NCBI RefSeq assembly: GCF_007655135.1
Contig: NC_045129.1
Location: 36,085,122-36,149,121 of the forward strand
DNA: 64,000 bases
Source: Punica granatum
Taxonomy: Eukaryota > Streptophyta > Magnoliopsida > Myrtales > Lythraceae
Reading direction: 5' to 3'
This document shows positions 24,296 through 35,594 of this stretch, piece after piece. A program made the translations under genes and the position numbers. The notes beneath the pieces are model-generated. The model was not told the DNA's origin, did not search any database, and saw nothing but the letters and a program-made list of their open reading frames with translations. Each line of letters starts with the position of its first letter. The first letter of the stretch is position 1.

Positions 24296-26308
24296 TCATC
24301 TCCGTTTAACCAAACTGTTTGTTCCTTCAAAAGCCTTTAAGTTTGCCCGTATCATATCATCTAACTTACCCTCTGAATCTAACTTACCCTCTGAATCATG
24401 CAAGATATTCCCGCTATTCTCATCACTCCCATTCAGCAAGCTGAAATTTCTGTCAAAAGTTACCAGTTCATTCAACTGATCATCATAGCGCTGCGGGCAT
24501 TGTGACTTCACTATTTCATCAGAACTCGTATTGTCAGGATTGAGGAGAGAGACAGATTCTTCTTGTCTAGTAGGCTTATGTACACAGTAGACTCTGAACA
24601 TGAGGGAAAGGTGAGAAATGCTCAACATGACGAGCCTTCTTAGAAGCTCGAAGAGGCTCGAGTTAGCAACTTCGTTTCTGATGCCGGAGCAATGTCTCTG
24701 TGCTTGCTTCCCCAGATTGATTATGCAGTGGTTCCATGTCACACTGAAAGAGTGGCTGTTGGAGCCTTCCTGTCTATTGAATTCGAGTCACATATATAAG
24801 TTATGCAGAGTCTATGTAAATCGACAAAAACATACGAGGCATGAAAGTTCGAATTTGAGAACTTACCTGAGGAAAGATGTAGGGACGAACTGCAATCCCA
24901 ATGGCTAAGCCAAGGAAACCCGAGAGGCACAGCCCCAGAGCCCAAATTGAAACAGTACCCATCACTGGTTGAATGCAAACATGCATATAATTTTTCTTTC
25001 TTGGTTGACATAAAATTTAGCAACATCAAACTCGATACAAATGACATTAATGATCCAGTCTAACGGATACTGTTCGATGCATCCCTGAGTACAAACTGGA
25101 CCTTAATGAGCAGATGATGAAAATGGTAAAATGGAGAGAAACTCACCGGATGGAGAGCCGTTATTCTTGCCACAGTCCTCCTTCTTAAGGAGAATCTGAC
25201 GAACCAGTTGATTCCCATGATCCGATATCAACAGAGAACAGCTTTCTGGAATGAAGGATAGCTCAAAATCACTTGAAAATGAAGCATTCTGACCTGGTCC
25301 ATCGGCATGGCCTGTCTTCTGGGAGTAACCCCCAGCAATCGTCTTAACACCTTAGATTATATGAATTTAATGGTCAAGGGTTTTGGTAGTAACATCCTCA
25401 AAAGTAGCTGAACACTAGAATACATGATTCGTTTATAAAATGGGATCACGATATGGGGAATTCAGCAAAATGGTACCTGATCTCGTGATCTTGCGAATGG
25501 CATGATTAAGCGTATCGGCAACATAGACATTTCCCTTGAAATCAACTGCAAAGCTCCGGGGCCGATTGAACTGGGCGGAAGCCATGTCCCCATCTGAGTA
25601 CCCAGGAACCCCATCTCCTGACCACCGCTCGATGACAATATCTACATAGTCCGAGTTCATATACGCAAAATCAGCAATATCAAACAAAGAGTAAATTCCA
25701 GCGACCACCCCTGCATTCCGTGAAGCTCTCATTCTCTTCACTTCACAAATCGTACTCTTTGACGTTTGGGATTTCATGACCCAAGCAAACGGAGAAATCA
25801 CGACAGGACATAAACTTTAACTTGAGATATGCAGCAACATTCCCAGCATCAAAGCCCTAAACATAAAAGAACAGGGCAGCAGAGAAATGCCTAGACAGGG
25901 CAAATGAGGAAGACGAAGAAGGAGAGAGAGTATACCTTCGGAAATGGGAAGCGATACTGAGTAGAAGGCACTGCCGACTGAGTCGAGGACGATCAAATCG
26001 GACGAACCGTACATTGGGAGGACCGAGTGAGGATTGACACCGAGCTTGTGGCCGTCGATCATCGTCGTCACAGTGTACCCATCTTCGAGCAAGACGCGAT
26101 CAGAGGAGGCTGGCGAGACTGCAACAACAAACAAACGGAAAGCCAGGGTTTTGATGGCGATTTCAGTCACTGATCTCCAAAGGGAGAGGGGGTAAGAAGA
26201 TTAGCAAAAGATTGGGAGGTGGGTTGACGTACCGTAGCCGGAGAGGAGGAGCAGCTGGGAGGAAGTGAGGAACAGAGCGAGGGAAAGGAAGGAGCGGAGG
26301 GCCGCCAT
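24296..26308 (-). CDS. NHL-repeat protein with signal peptide and one transmembrane segment
   Basis: Exons on the minus strand are 26308-26233, 26118-25936, 25641-25477, 25350-25147, 24964-24867 and 24769-24296; total 1200 nt, 399 aa, phases consistent. Residues 1-25 (MAALRSFLSLALFLTSSQLL...) form a signal peptide. Residues about 60-200 carry NHL beta-propeller text: GDGVPGYSDGDMASAQFNRPRSFAVD, then GNVYVADTLNHAIRKI, a linker, and SLLISDHGNQLVRQI. A hydrophobic segment at about 210-235 (VSIWALGLCLSGFLGLAIGIAV) follows, then a polar cytoplasmic tail. Plant proteins of this layout are known, but their role is not established; NHL domains usually bind proteins or RNA. An 18-bp tandem duplication repeats DSEGKL in the tail. 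The ATG chosen is the one that makes the signal peptide. Confidence 0.9.
24361..24396 (-). repeat. 18-bp in-frame tandem duplication
   Basis: Two identical copies of ctaacttaccctctgaat encode DSEGKL twice in the tail of the NHL protein. Confidence 0.9.
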
Positions 26309-26961
26309 TGACGATCGATAAAGCCCTCTCCTTGTGCAGTGGAGTGATCTTTATGCTGTTGCGACTTGGGAATGGCGACTTCTTCGGGAAGTAGCTTCTA
26401 ACGGGAGCAGAAGTATTCAATTTTGTGGAAACTCGATTTTGCACCCTAAGTTTAACCTATTTTGCATTTTGAACTCTAAAGTTTGTGTGGTTTCATATAA
26501 TATCTACACTCCGAAGTTCGGGTTTATGAGAAAATATTGGATGAGTAATACACAATCACTTGGTTGTGTAAAATTTCATCTATGAATGACAAGTATCCCA
26601 CTATATTACTCTTTCTTTCTTATTGTACACGTGTTATTCATGGACGGAGTTTTTTTTATACAATCAAGTACTTGTGTATTACTCGCTTAATATTTTCGAG
26701 TTTCTGTCCCGGGTCGGAGTTATCGGATAGTAATTCAGTAAGCTGTCATCCTTCTCCTCTGGCGTATGCTTTGAGCATTTTCGTAGTCTCTCGCATTTAG
26801 TCATAACTTCAGTCCTTTCTAAACATGTCAGAATGTATGAAAATTCAACTTAGACGTGGATGGATTGACCAATTCTCGGCCTCGCAGCAACCCAGACCCG
26901 CATGGGCCAAATATATTAAATTGACCTATGTCAAAGGGGCTTCTCCAAAATGAAAATTTTA

Positions 26962-27197
26962 TGCCCGTTTGGATTCCGAGTTCAATAATTTTAACTTTAA
27001 CTTTAACTCAATATACTACACAACAAAATACACATTTTTCAATTCTAAAATTTTAACTTTTACTTTAACTCAACACACTACACAACAAAAATACACATTT
27101 CCCAAGTCAAATTTATAATCACTTCTCATTTATCATTTTCCACGATCAAAATTAAAATCAAAATTAAAATAACTTTAACTCTGAATTCAAACGGCCA
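26962..27197. mobile_element. MITE, family B copy 1 (TTA target)
   Basis: Ends TGCCCGTTTGGATTC and GAATTCAAACGGCCA are inverted repeats, flanked by TTA at 26959-26961 and at 27198-27200. The interior carries two tandem blocks of ttaacttt-rich sequence followed by actcaacacactacacaac. Same family as 29368-29544 (inverted) and 31682-31875. Confidence 0.85.
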
Positions 27198-27780
27198 TTA
27201 AAATCGGATAATCCTTTTACCGAGCCTCCTAAGTAACATGGCATTAGAGAAGACTACCTAGGCCGAAACGGCGATCCTTCTCGTGCATATGTATGAGTTA
27301 GCTAGCTGGGACATGGCATGGGGCTGAAGTTGGGCTCAACATCGGCTTAAGCTTGCAGGGGCCGACCCTGTGTTGCGCAGTCGGCCCATATCAAGTGAAC
27401 CGAAGTAGAAGAAGGGGAAGAAGAAGGAGCTGATCCATATATTGAGGAGAACCGCTATATATACATGGTCCTTTTGTTCGCGACAACAGAGCAGTTGAGG
27501 GTAGGTCATTTTAGGTCGAAATGAGCTTGTGTCGGCCTCACGGCAGACTATTCTCGATCCGATGTAATGTAAGGTACTTGAATCAGCTGCCTAGGGGCCA
27601 ACCTCAACAAATTTCCTAAAGTGTTAAAATATATATCCAATCTATCGCTGTACGTAGCATGTGGGCTGACCTGTTTAGTCGCATCGGAGGCTACTGTACT
27701 GTTGGAGGTAGGAGTACAATAAAAATCGCGTGCGACATCGAACATATATCTTGGAATTACATTAACCACCTCGTGTTATA

Positions 27781-27786
<6 letters not shown>

Positions 27787-27819
<33 letters not shown>
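27787..27819. repeat. (AT)n microsatellite
   Basis: About 16 AT units. Confidence 0.95.
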
Positions 27820-27822
<3 letters not shown>

Positions 27823-28145
27823 GATAATGCATCATTAATGGAAGGAAAACAGATCTCTGAACAGCATTATATATCGAAATTCAATGCCAAATGAACCTAT
27901 GAATTTCGAAAATAACTGTGCTAATGGATTAAGCACTCTTCTTGTACACGTATAAGCCACCGTCACGGCTGTACGTATGCATACATTATACCTATTATTG
28001 CTTGTATATGTTCGAACATAAAGCTTTTTCGAAGCAAATTATATATTGAACTGAATCCGTTTCTGATCATCATCACAAATACAAGTACATATATAACCAA
28101 CAATGGCGGCACACACTATAAGTGTATAGATAGATACAACTAGAT

Positions 28146-28169
28146 TATATATATATATATATATATAGA
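28146..28169. repeat. (AT)n microsatellite
   Basis: About 12 AT units just downstream of the HLH gene. Confidence 0.9.
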
Positions 28170-28214
28170 AAGACCAATCTATTATGTTGCATCGAATAAA
28201 TATTAAATAAAAAT

Positions 28215-28484
28215 TCATGGGCGGTAAATCTCGGAAAGAGCTTGTAAGACATTAACTTGCCACCTCAACTGCAAGATGTAGTCTGCTGTCCTCGAGAAGA
28301 TCCGGTCGGGCTGCAGCCGTCTGCCGCCAGGGATCAGCCTCTGCAGCTTCCTCACCTTCATTTGGACCAACCGGTACGCCGCTGCCCTCTTCTGCCACCG
28401 CCTCCTCTTACCGGACTTCGCAGCCACCAGCTTAGTCGTCCACAATGCTCTTCTGCAGCTCATGATAGAGGTAGTCGACTGCAT
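28215..28484 (-). CDS. Small atypical (non-DNA-binding) HLH protein, UPBEAT1/IBH1/PAR-like
   Basis: A single-exon gene of 89 aa starting MQSTTSIMSCRRALWTTKLV. The C-terminal half is a helix-loop-helix: KVRKLQRLIPGG, loop RRLQPDRIF, then SRTADYILQLRWQVNVLQAL. The preceding basic stretch (KSGKRRRWQKRAAAYR) lacks the His-Glu-Arg pattern that contacts an E-box, so it probably acts by dimerising with other bHLH regulators. Proteins of this type control growth and root cell proliferation in plants. The chosen ATG gives the usual short N-terminus; the same frame is open for 34 more codons upstream, where text is low-complexity Lys/Arg-rich and probably 5' UTR. Which subgroup it belongs to is inferred from memory. 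Confidence 0.82.
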   Translation of the reverse strand: MQSTTSIMSCRRALWTTKLVAAKSGKRRRWQKRAAAYRLVQMKVRKLQRLIPGGRRLQPDRIFSRTADYILQLRWQVNVLQALSEIYRP

Positions 28485-28840
28485 GGAAATTATGTCTTTC
28501 CTTCTTCTATTCTTCTTCTTCGTTTGTATGAAGGGTTGACTTAAGTTGGTCGATGGGGACGGAAACAGAAGAATACACAGCAGCAAAAGCAGCAGCAGCA
28601 GAAGAAGAAGAAGAAGAAGATGAGGAGAGTTGGGAGCAGTGAAGAAAGAGGGAGTAAGTGAGAGGAGGAAGATGACGAAAAAGAAGAAAGGGGGTGGCTA
28701 TAAATGGGGAGAGGAAGGGCACTGAGCTTGGGAGAGTACGGGCCATGTGAGATGAGCCCATGCTGTCTTTTGTCATTATGTGGAGAGTGAGAGAAAGATT
28801 GGGATAGTGGCCGGGGGAAGGTAAGGAAGATCACCCAATT
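28485..28840 (-). promoter_or_regulatory. Leader and proximal promoter of the HLH gene
   Basis: Purine/pyrimidine-biased DNA with (AGC)n and (GAA)n runs at 28583-28620 lies directly upstream on the minus strand. No gene of its own is recognised. Confidence 0.4.
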
Positions 28841-29118
28841 CTCCGAGATTCATATGATTCATTGCTTATTTGATTAAGTAAAGTTATGGCAGGAAAAAAA
28901 AAATATAGATGAGAGAGAGCCTTATTCCTTTTTGGTATTCGGCTTGAACCTAAATCAGTGAAACTCAAGACTTCCGAATATCAAGTGGTGTAATTGGTAA
29001 TTTATCTTTTTATTATTGTAGATATTATTATTTTTTTGTTACAAGGGGAATTATAAATCTAATACAATGAAATAAAAATTATAATATCATAATAAAAGAA
29101 TATGAGTAGTCATACTAA

Positions 29119-29350
29119 CGCTGCATTTGGTTTCATAGTAAAATTTTAGAATCAAATTTTGATTTTGAAAAAGAGTGATATAAATGGAGTCAACCCTTTG
29201 ACTTTGTATGAATTATGTTGTTTTGTTGTGGAAAAAAGTGGTATAAATGGAACCCACTCTTTGACTTTGTATGAGTTATTTTGTTTTGTTGTTGGTAGAA
29301 TTAGGTTAAAGTTGTGATTTTAAAATTATACTCACAAACCAAACTAGGCA
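29119..29350. mobile_element. MITE, family A copy 2 with TAA duplication
   Basis: 232 bp flanked by TAA at 29116-29118 and 29351-29353. Ends CGCTGCATTTGGTTTCA and the complement of CACAAACCAAACTAGGCA. The interior matches 11426-11661, including the doubled block with ggtataaatgg and ctttgactttgtatga. Confidence 0.85.
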
Positions 29351-29367
29351 TAAATATTGAACTTGAA

Positions 29368-29544
29368 CGGTGCGTTTGGTTTCAGAGTTAAAGTAACTTT
29401 GATTTTGATTGTGGAAAATGACAAATGAGATGATATTATAAATTTGACTTGGAAAACGTGCATTTTTATTGTGTAGTGTGATGAGTTAAAGTTAAAGTTA
29501 AAGTTAAAATTTTTGTGATTTTAACTGGGAAAACAAACAGGCCA
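29368..29544. mobile_element. MITE, family B copy 2, inverted
   Basis: Ends CGGTGCGTTTGGTTTCAGAG and ...ACAAACAGGCCA, flanked by GAA (29365-29367) and TAA (29545-29547), so the target duplication differs by one base. The interior has gtgtagtgtgatgagttaaa and repeated gttaaa units, the reverse complement of copies 1 and 3, but with only one of the two blocks. Confidence 0.75.
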
Positions 29545-29744
29545 TAAATCTCTTGGTTATTAGGTAAGAACGCACGCTACTGTGCTACACTCCATCTCGG
29601 TAATATCATTTATTTTTTGCTCGCTTTAAGCTAACACCGAGACTAACGATATTGTGGTCAAAGTTAAAAAAAAAAAAAGATTTCATTAGTCTCTATTTAA
29701 AATTTGATTTACCCATTGACTCGATGACGTAATTTCAAGAACGT

Positions 29745-29985
29745 GTTTGTATTTGGTTTTAGAGTTAAATAGAATTGAATTTTTATTTTAATTGGATTGT
29801 AATGATTGTGTTGTTGAACTACGAGAAAAAATGTGAAAAAGTAATGAATAGTTGAGAATAAATAATGATTATGTTGTTAAATTGTGAAACAAGGTAATGA
29901 ATAATTGAGAGAAAATAATGATTGTGTTGTTAAATTAAAAATAAATAGAATAAAGTTAAAATTAATTTGTGAAACCAAACAAGTG
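29745..29985. mobile_element. MITE-like element, family C
   Basis: Ends ttggttttagagttaa and the complement-type gtgaaaccaaac resemble those of families A and B. The interior has three near copies of a block with aatgattgtgttgttaaa and gtgaaacaaggtaatgaat. No clear target duplication was found. Confidence 0.55.
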
Positions 29986-30414
29986 ATGTGTCTTTAGGAT
30001 CATATAACTCAATGGGGGGTCGTTTTTTTTTTGTTTTGACCAAACAGTAGGGTCGTTTAAGTTCTTTCTTTCGTTTTGTTTTCCAAACATCCGGTTCGGA
30101 CCTAGTGTCATCTGCAATTATTATTGCCGAAGAAAAGATACCAAGACAAATAACTGAAAATTCTAATTCTGTAATTGTTAGAAAGTGTTTTAGAACTAAT
30201 TGAAATCATCACATTGAAATGGACTGATGCTCGATGGATAGACGCTCAATCTAGAAAATAATGTAGCTTCAGTATTAATCCATCGATTCATGAATCAAAC
30301 TTATAATCGTAAATTATTTTCTTTTTTTCATGAGATTTGAACTTAAAATCTTATTTGAAGGCATATTTAGTTTTTTCGACAAAATATACAAAAATTAATT
30401 TTCCTCACACGTTC

Positions 30415-30840
30415 GGATTGGCTTGTCGGCTAGTTGATGTGGGGCCCAAGTGCATCTGTATGTCGACGACCAGACACGTGTCTGAATCTCGCAGGCTCAC
30501 TCCGCCCACTCGCCCCCGCCACGCTACAGTATCTGTCCTCGTAATCCCCGAATCCCGACAGCTACTGGGTCCAAAGGGACCCGCACTCACACGCGCCCCT
30601 TAGCATACGGCCGACCCTACCTACGCGGCGTCGATCGGACGGCTAAAAACCCGTCAGGGAGGATTGCTGCAGCGAGGGCCCACCAACACATGCGCGGGGG
30701 GGCTGTGGAAAGGATTGCAGAGACTTTAGGTGGGAGACGCATGTGTGGCGTTATTGGCCGTCCATCCACCCTCTTTCGAGCAGATCTTAAACGCTGTGGG
30801 CCCCCTCCTCCTTGCAAGTTGGGAATGAGTTTGTGACCGT
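30415..30840. other. GC-rich island without an open gene
   Basis: A 420-bp block much richer in G+C than its AT-rich surroundings. It holds a G-box palindrome ACACGTGT near 30474, GGGTCC-aaa-GGGACC, and the words gatcggacggct and ggccgtccat. It could be an orphan promoter, a noncoding RNA start, or an insertion. No convincing coding exon is present. Confidence 0.4.
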
Positions 30841-30939
30841 CGATTTCCTTTTCGAGAAAATTTTAATCCATCCTGCTTCACAATGTTATTTCTTTCTCTT
30901 AATTAAGATTTATTATGATAATATCACGTGTTGTATTGA

Positions 30940-31095
30940 TTCAAACGATTCGACACTTTATCTCTTTTCGTAAAATCTCCAATTCAAATCTTATATGGAG
31001 AAAATTTATGCTGAGAGAGATTTGTCGTTAAATATTTAAACTCAACTCAAATTAAATTAATCAAGATTCATAGGTTTTTTAATAACAAGGTGTCC
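30940..31095 (+). mobile_element. SINE-like dispersed repeat copy
   Basis: Contains aaacgattcgacactttatc, then aattcaaatcttatatggag, a gagagattt motif, aaattaatcaagattcatagg and aacaaggtgtccac, in the order of the other copies. Confidence 0.5.
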
Positions 31096-31681
31096 ACTGA
31101 AAAAAAAAATTTATTATGAAAATTATTCAAATAATTAACTCATTTTTTTATTTATCGCAATCTAATTGAAATTTTATGATGATTTTGAGAAATATATTTT
31201 AAATTGCAAAATTTCTCTCTCTCACTCTTTTTTTTCTTAAACAAATCGAAAAAACAAGTAATGTAGTACGATGATATAATCCTAGCTAGAACCTCTAGGA
31301 TCTAGTCTCCGTTTTACAGTGAGCCTTTTTATGTTCACTTAATTTATTTCCCGTGAGTCTCTTCTATAACAAAAAAGGAACTAGTTAATTATGATTTGAC
31401 TCATTCGGCGAAGATCGTCCGGTCGAAAGAAGATTGAATTGGAGAAAGCTGATTATGCCTCCTTATGAATGGTAAAGAAGTTGAACGACGAGTTATATGA
31501 CCTACATATCAATCATTTCATTTACATTTGAGTCATTTAAACGGCCATAGCTAACTTTAATTAGTCAAGGCATTTTTGAAACTTGGATATCCCAGGCTAA
31601 CAAATCCAGCTAGCTGTAATAATAATAGCAATACTTAAAAACGTGTGCAAATAGAAGTTCTAATAATCAGTCGAACATTTA

Positions 31682-31875
31682 TGTTCCGTTTGATTTCGCA
31701 GTTAAAATCACAAAAACTTTAACTTTAACTTTAACTCAACACACTATACAATAAAAATATACATTTTCCAAATCAAAAATTTTAACTTTAACTTTAACTC
31801 AACACACTATACAATCATTTATCATTTTCTACAATCAAAATTAAAATTACTTTAATTTTGAAACCAAACACACCA
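31682..31875. mobile_element. MITE, family B copy 3 with TTA duplication
   Basis: Ends TGTTCCGTTTGATTTC and ...GAAACCAAACACACCA, flanked by TTA at 31679-31681 and 31876-31878. Two tandem blocks of aactttaactttaactcaac plus acactatacaat, as in copy 1. Confidence 0.88.
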
Positions 31876-32609
31876 TTAGTATTTTCTTATATGAGGTAGA
31901 CAAAAGACCCGCCAAACATATTAAACATTTTTGTTCAACTTCTTAAGGGTTATTTATTTTTATTTTAGTTTCATTTTTTAAAACTAGAAATTTTAGATAA
32001 ATGGAGTGAAAATACATAAAAAGATAAATCTGATATCTAATCTGATAATTATAAATATATGGTAAATTTACATGAATAATATACAATATATTCATGGTTC
32101 TCTCTAAAATCACTCTAGTCTAAATTTCGGTTATTTTCTCAAGAAGAAGGGTTGGATTAGGAACGTAGGCCCACAAATTTCTGTTACTGGATTCTCTACA
32201 TGTCAAATAGAAAGTATCTTTGAAAGGACTAATAAGATTTGCATCATTAATCAATTAAATCTTAATATATATGCATGCACCTGCATGCATAATCATCATC
32301 TATTATGATATGACAGGCAGGATATAATGTCCAAAATGTTTCTTTGTTTTGCTAATTATGATATGCTGGATACATTCATTATAAAGTCAAGCAGGAGCAG
32401 AATTGAAATACTTCAAAAACATAATAAAGTGGTTACACTCTTATCTGATAAATTTTAAGATTCAATTTTCATTTTGGTATCATCTAAATTTCTTTAATGG
32501 AGGTGAATTTTACATAAAGTGCAGAAAATGCTTTTGAAATCACCTTGTGATTAATCGGCCAACACTCTGGTATGGAGATTATCAGGTTGAAAATAATTCG
32601 CAATCTGAC

Positions 32610-32631
32610 TATATATATATATATATATATA
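32610..32631. repeat. (AT)n microsatellite
   Basis: About 11 AT units. Confidence 0.9.
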
Positions 32632-33393
32632 GTAAAATTAAAAAGACATTAATTGGTTGACAACCGTTAAATTATATTAAAAATTAAAAAAAGAAGGGAA
32701 AAATAAAATTAATATGTGGATGCGGAGGAAAACGTACAACATTAGTAGTTTCCGGTTCTTTCAATACTTCGACCCCCAATGGAATGCATTTAATCGAGTT
32801 CGACATCTCTTTTCGCGACAATTATGCTTTGTCGGCAGCCCTTTGGAGGAACCAATTAGTAAAGACAAACTGAACGGAGGTTTCCAGAATTTTTAATAAT
32901 AATAATAATAATACGATGCCGCTTGGTGTCTTTGCAGTGCGCAACCTCTGGTATTTATTCAATCACTCAAAATTATATATATTAAATGCAATATATTAAT
33001 ATGATATGGGATTTGGGAAGATACAGCTTAAAAGTTTATTATTATTATAATTATATATTTCTTATATTAATATTATTAATATGTATTTCTTTTTACAATT
33101 GTCATCAATTTAATTTAAAGTTCACTATATCTAGATGGCTTTATTTTTTAGAAAAATTTTAAAAAGAAAAAGAAAAGAAAACACATAAACTTTGTCCCCC
33201 TATTCTTTTTTTTTTCTGAGTACTTTGTTCCCAGATTCATTCCCGATTGCTTTCCGCTTGCCCCAAGTTTCTTCTGCCCTATTTCTTCCCAACTTATATG
33301 CTAAAATTTGCCTTTTCAAGAAACACTAAAGTCAAGCCCTGGAATTGAATTATGTACTGTTACAACATATTATTTAATGAGCACAGCCAAGGA

Positions 33394-33933
33394 TAGGGGT
33401 GTGCACGGATACCGGGTATATCCGGAACCGATCGAAACCTACCCGTTAGGATAGAGTCCGGGTAGCTCGTATTGAAAATAAGGTTGGTTCCGGACATTAA
33501 AATTAGAAACTGGAAAAAATCGATTCCGGTTCCAGTTCCTCCCTATAGGGTACTCGAAATCAGTTATTTATTTTTAAAAAATATATGAAAGAGTAAAGTT
33601 ACTGTCTCTTCTAATGAATCAGAACAGATGCACTTTGTTGTGTGGAATCGTATTATGGATGTTTAATTTTGTCGATGGATTGATGAGACATATTATTTTT
33701 TTGTTGTTGTGGATTAATATAAATCTTTGTTGATATTCTATTTGGCATGATTACTGATTATGTATGTGAAATTTTCGATTTTATTTAGTAAGAGAAAAAA
33801 TTTACAGGTTCCTACAGGGTACTCGAAACCTATGGTATAATACAGGTTCCGGGTAAGTTCCAGTTCCAGGATTCAACAGGGTAGGATCTAGGTATTGTGA
33901 AAAATACAGGATACTCAGAATCGATCACCCCTA
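33394..33933. mobile_element. hAT-type MITE, 540 bp
   Basis: Ends TAGGGGTG and CACCCCTA are inverted. The flanks GCCAAGGA (33386-33393) and GCCAACGC (33934-33941) are an 8-bp target duplication with two mismatches, as expected for hAT elements. Inside both ends, gggta(t/c)-, ggttcc- and ggtactcgaaa-type words recur in subterminal repeats. No transposase is present. Confidence 0.8.
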
Positions 33934-35594
33934 GCCAACGCTATATTTTTTTAGCCTCTCTTAATAATATATGAATATCAATTTTATTTTTTCATGAATT
34001 CAGAAAAACATAATTCGAAGACTACTTTACGAAGGTGAAAAAAAAAAGATCGGAAAGGGAGAGGGAAAAAAAAGGGGGTCAATCACGATGGTGAAGAATT
34101 ATAGTGTGTTTCATTAACATACATACACACACACACATATATATATATATGTGCGTTTTTTACTTTTTCATTCCTTTTTCCTTTCGGGTAGCTAGGCTGA
34201 GCGGGCGTTTTCAGTTTTGTTGGCTGAACGAAGTGCGGACAGTTCATCAAAAGCCACATGATCGATGTCCATGTGAATGAATGAGAGCGATGAATATAAT
34301 GTCTAACCTTAATGTAACATGCATGCAAATAAAGAAAGTCAGAAAGGAAGCCCTAGACAAGCCAAATACGTATGCACATACACGCGTACATATTATCGAA
34401 GTATAATACATTTATCTGTATATGTTAGTGCATGTGAGTAATTGATGTGACGTAACATACACATGCCATTAAGATGTACACGAAAACATATAACACACAA
34501 CTTGGGTATATCATGTTAATAATGATAATAAAGATGTCGATGATCATGGAAAAGTATTGCATGTGCTATGTTCACCATAAGCATGAATTATCGTTAGAGA
34601 TATTATTATCTAGCTCATTTGTTAATATCAAAGACACATTGCGATTCCCCCTTGAGACGAGTCATCGGTCCATGCATTGATCCGGGACCATTATTCTTTC
34701 ATTATGCATGTGAAATGGGCTTACTCCAAAAATACATCAAATCAACTGACAGATACGATGCGGGCCAATTCCCTGCAAGAAGGACGAGGTGATCAATATG
34801 TATTTTACATTGATTATCATATGCGCATAATGTATAGAGATTAATAACTTTTATCTGATTTTTCATTTACTCCTGGGTTATATATATCATGTAGGTCGCG
34901 TGGATGAGAAAAGGAATCACCCAATCGGTCGAGAGAATCCTACTCTTCGTGGGAGTAGTGAATGTATGGAGCCAAAAGGAGAAGCAGCAAAAGGGAAATG
35001 ACGTTAGTGAAGTTTCCAAAAGGCCATGCATGAGCGGCCGACTTGCCAATGGGAAGCTGGGCCAAGCTTGTTCATCCATCATGCATCATCATCCATCATG
35101 CATCATCATCAACGGCATCTATATCACAAACTCAAAACATGACCATAAGAGAATGAATTGGAGAGTTTAGTTTGCACCCTACAGCCCATACTGTGCATGT
35201 GGGTTTGACAACTCATTGATCATGACCATTCACAACTTCCATCATGATCTTTATTATTTTTTTCCTTTTTTTTCTATGAAAACATTTAGAATGTATTAAC
35301 TTATATATAATTCAAACGAAGGTAATTTATTAAAAATGGTGTAGCGTAGTAAAGCATGCTGTTACTTGATAAATAAAATGATGTTTCAGCTTTGATTGTT
35401 ATTAGACTTATAGATCTCCCTTACAGTCGAAAAAAATTAAACGAAGTTAATCTATACTATTTGTGGCCTTGCTATACGTGTGTAATATTTTTTTAATGTA
35501 TATATATATATGCATATATCATCCAATCAAATTTTTAGTTCAATCACTTTTAATTCGTACCGTTAAAAGATATATAATTATATTTTATATTAAG

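Larger units (their letters stand above)
26309..28214. other. Intergenic DNA between the NHL and HLH genes
   Basis: Holds the NHL promoter, a MITE (26962-27197) and two AT microsatellites (27787-27819, 28146-28169). Nothing coding is recognised. A moderately GC-rich patch at 27270-27440 is unexplained. Confidence 0.5.

Noticed and set aside
30405..30817. Several frames on both strands in the GC-rich island
   Set aside because: GC-rich DNA has few stops; none shows conserved protein text.
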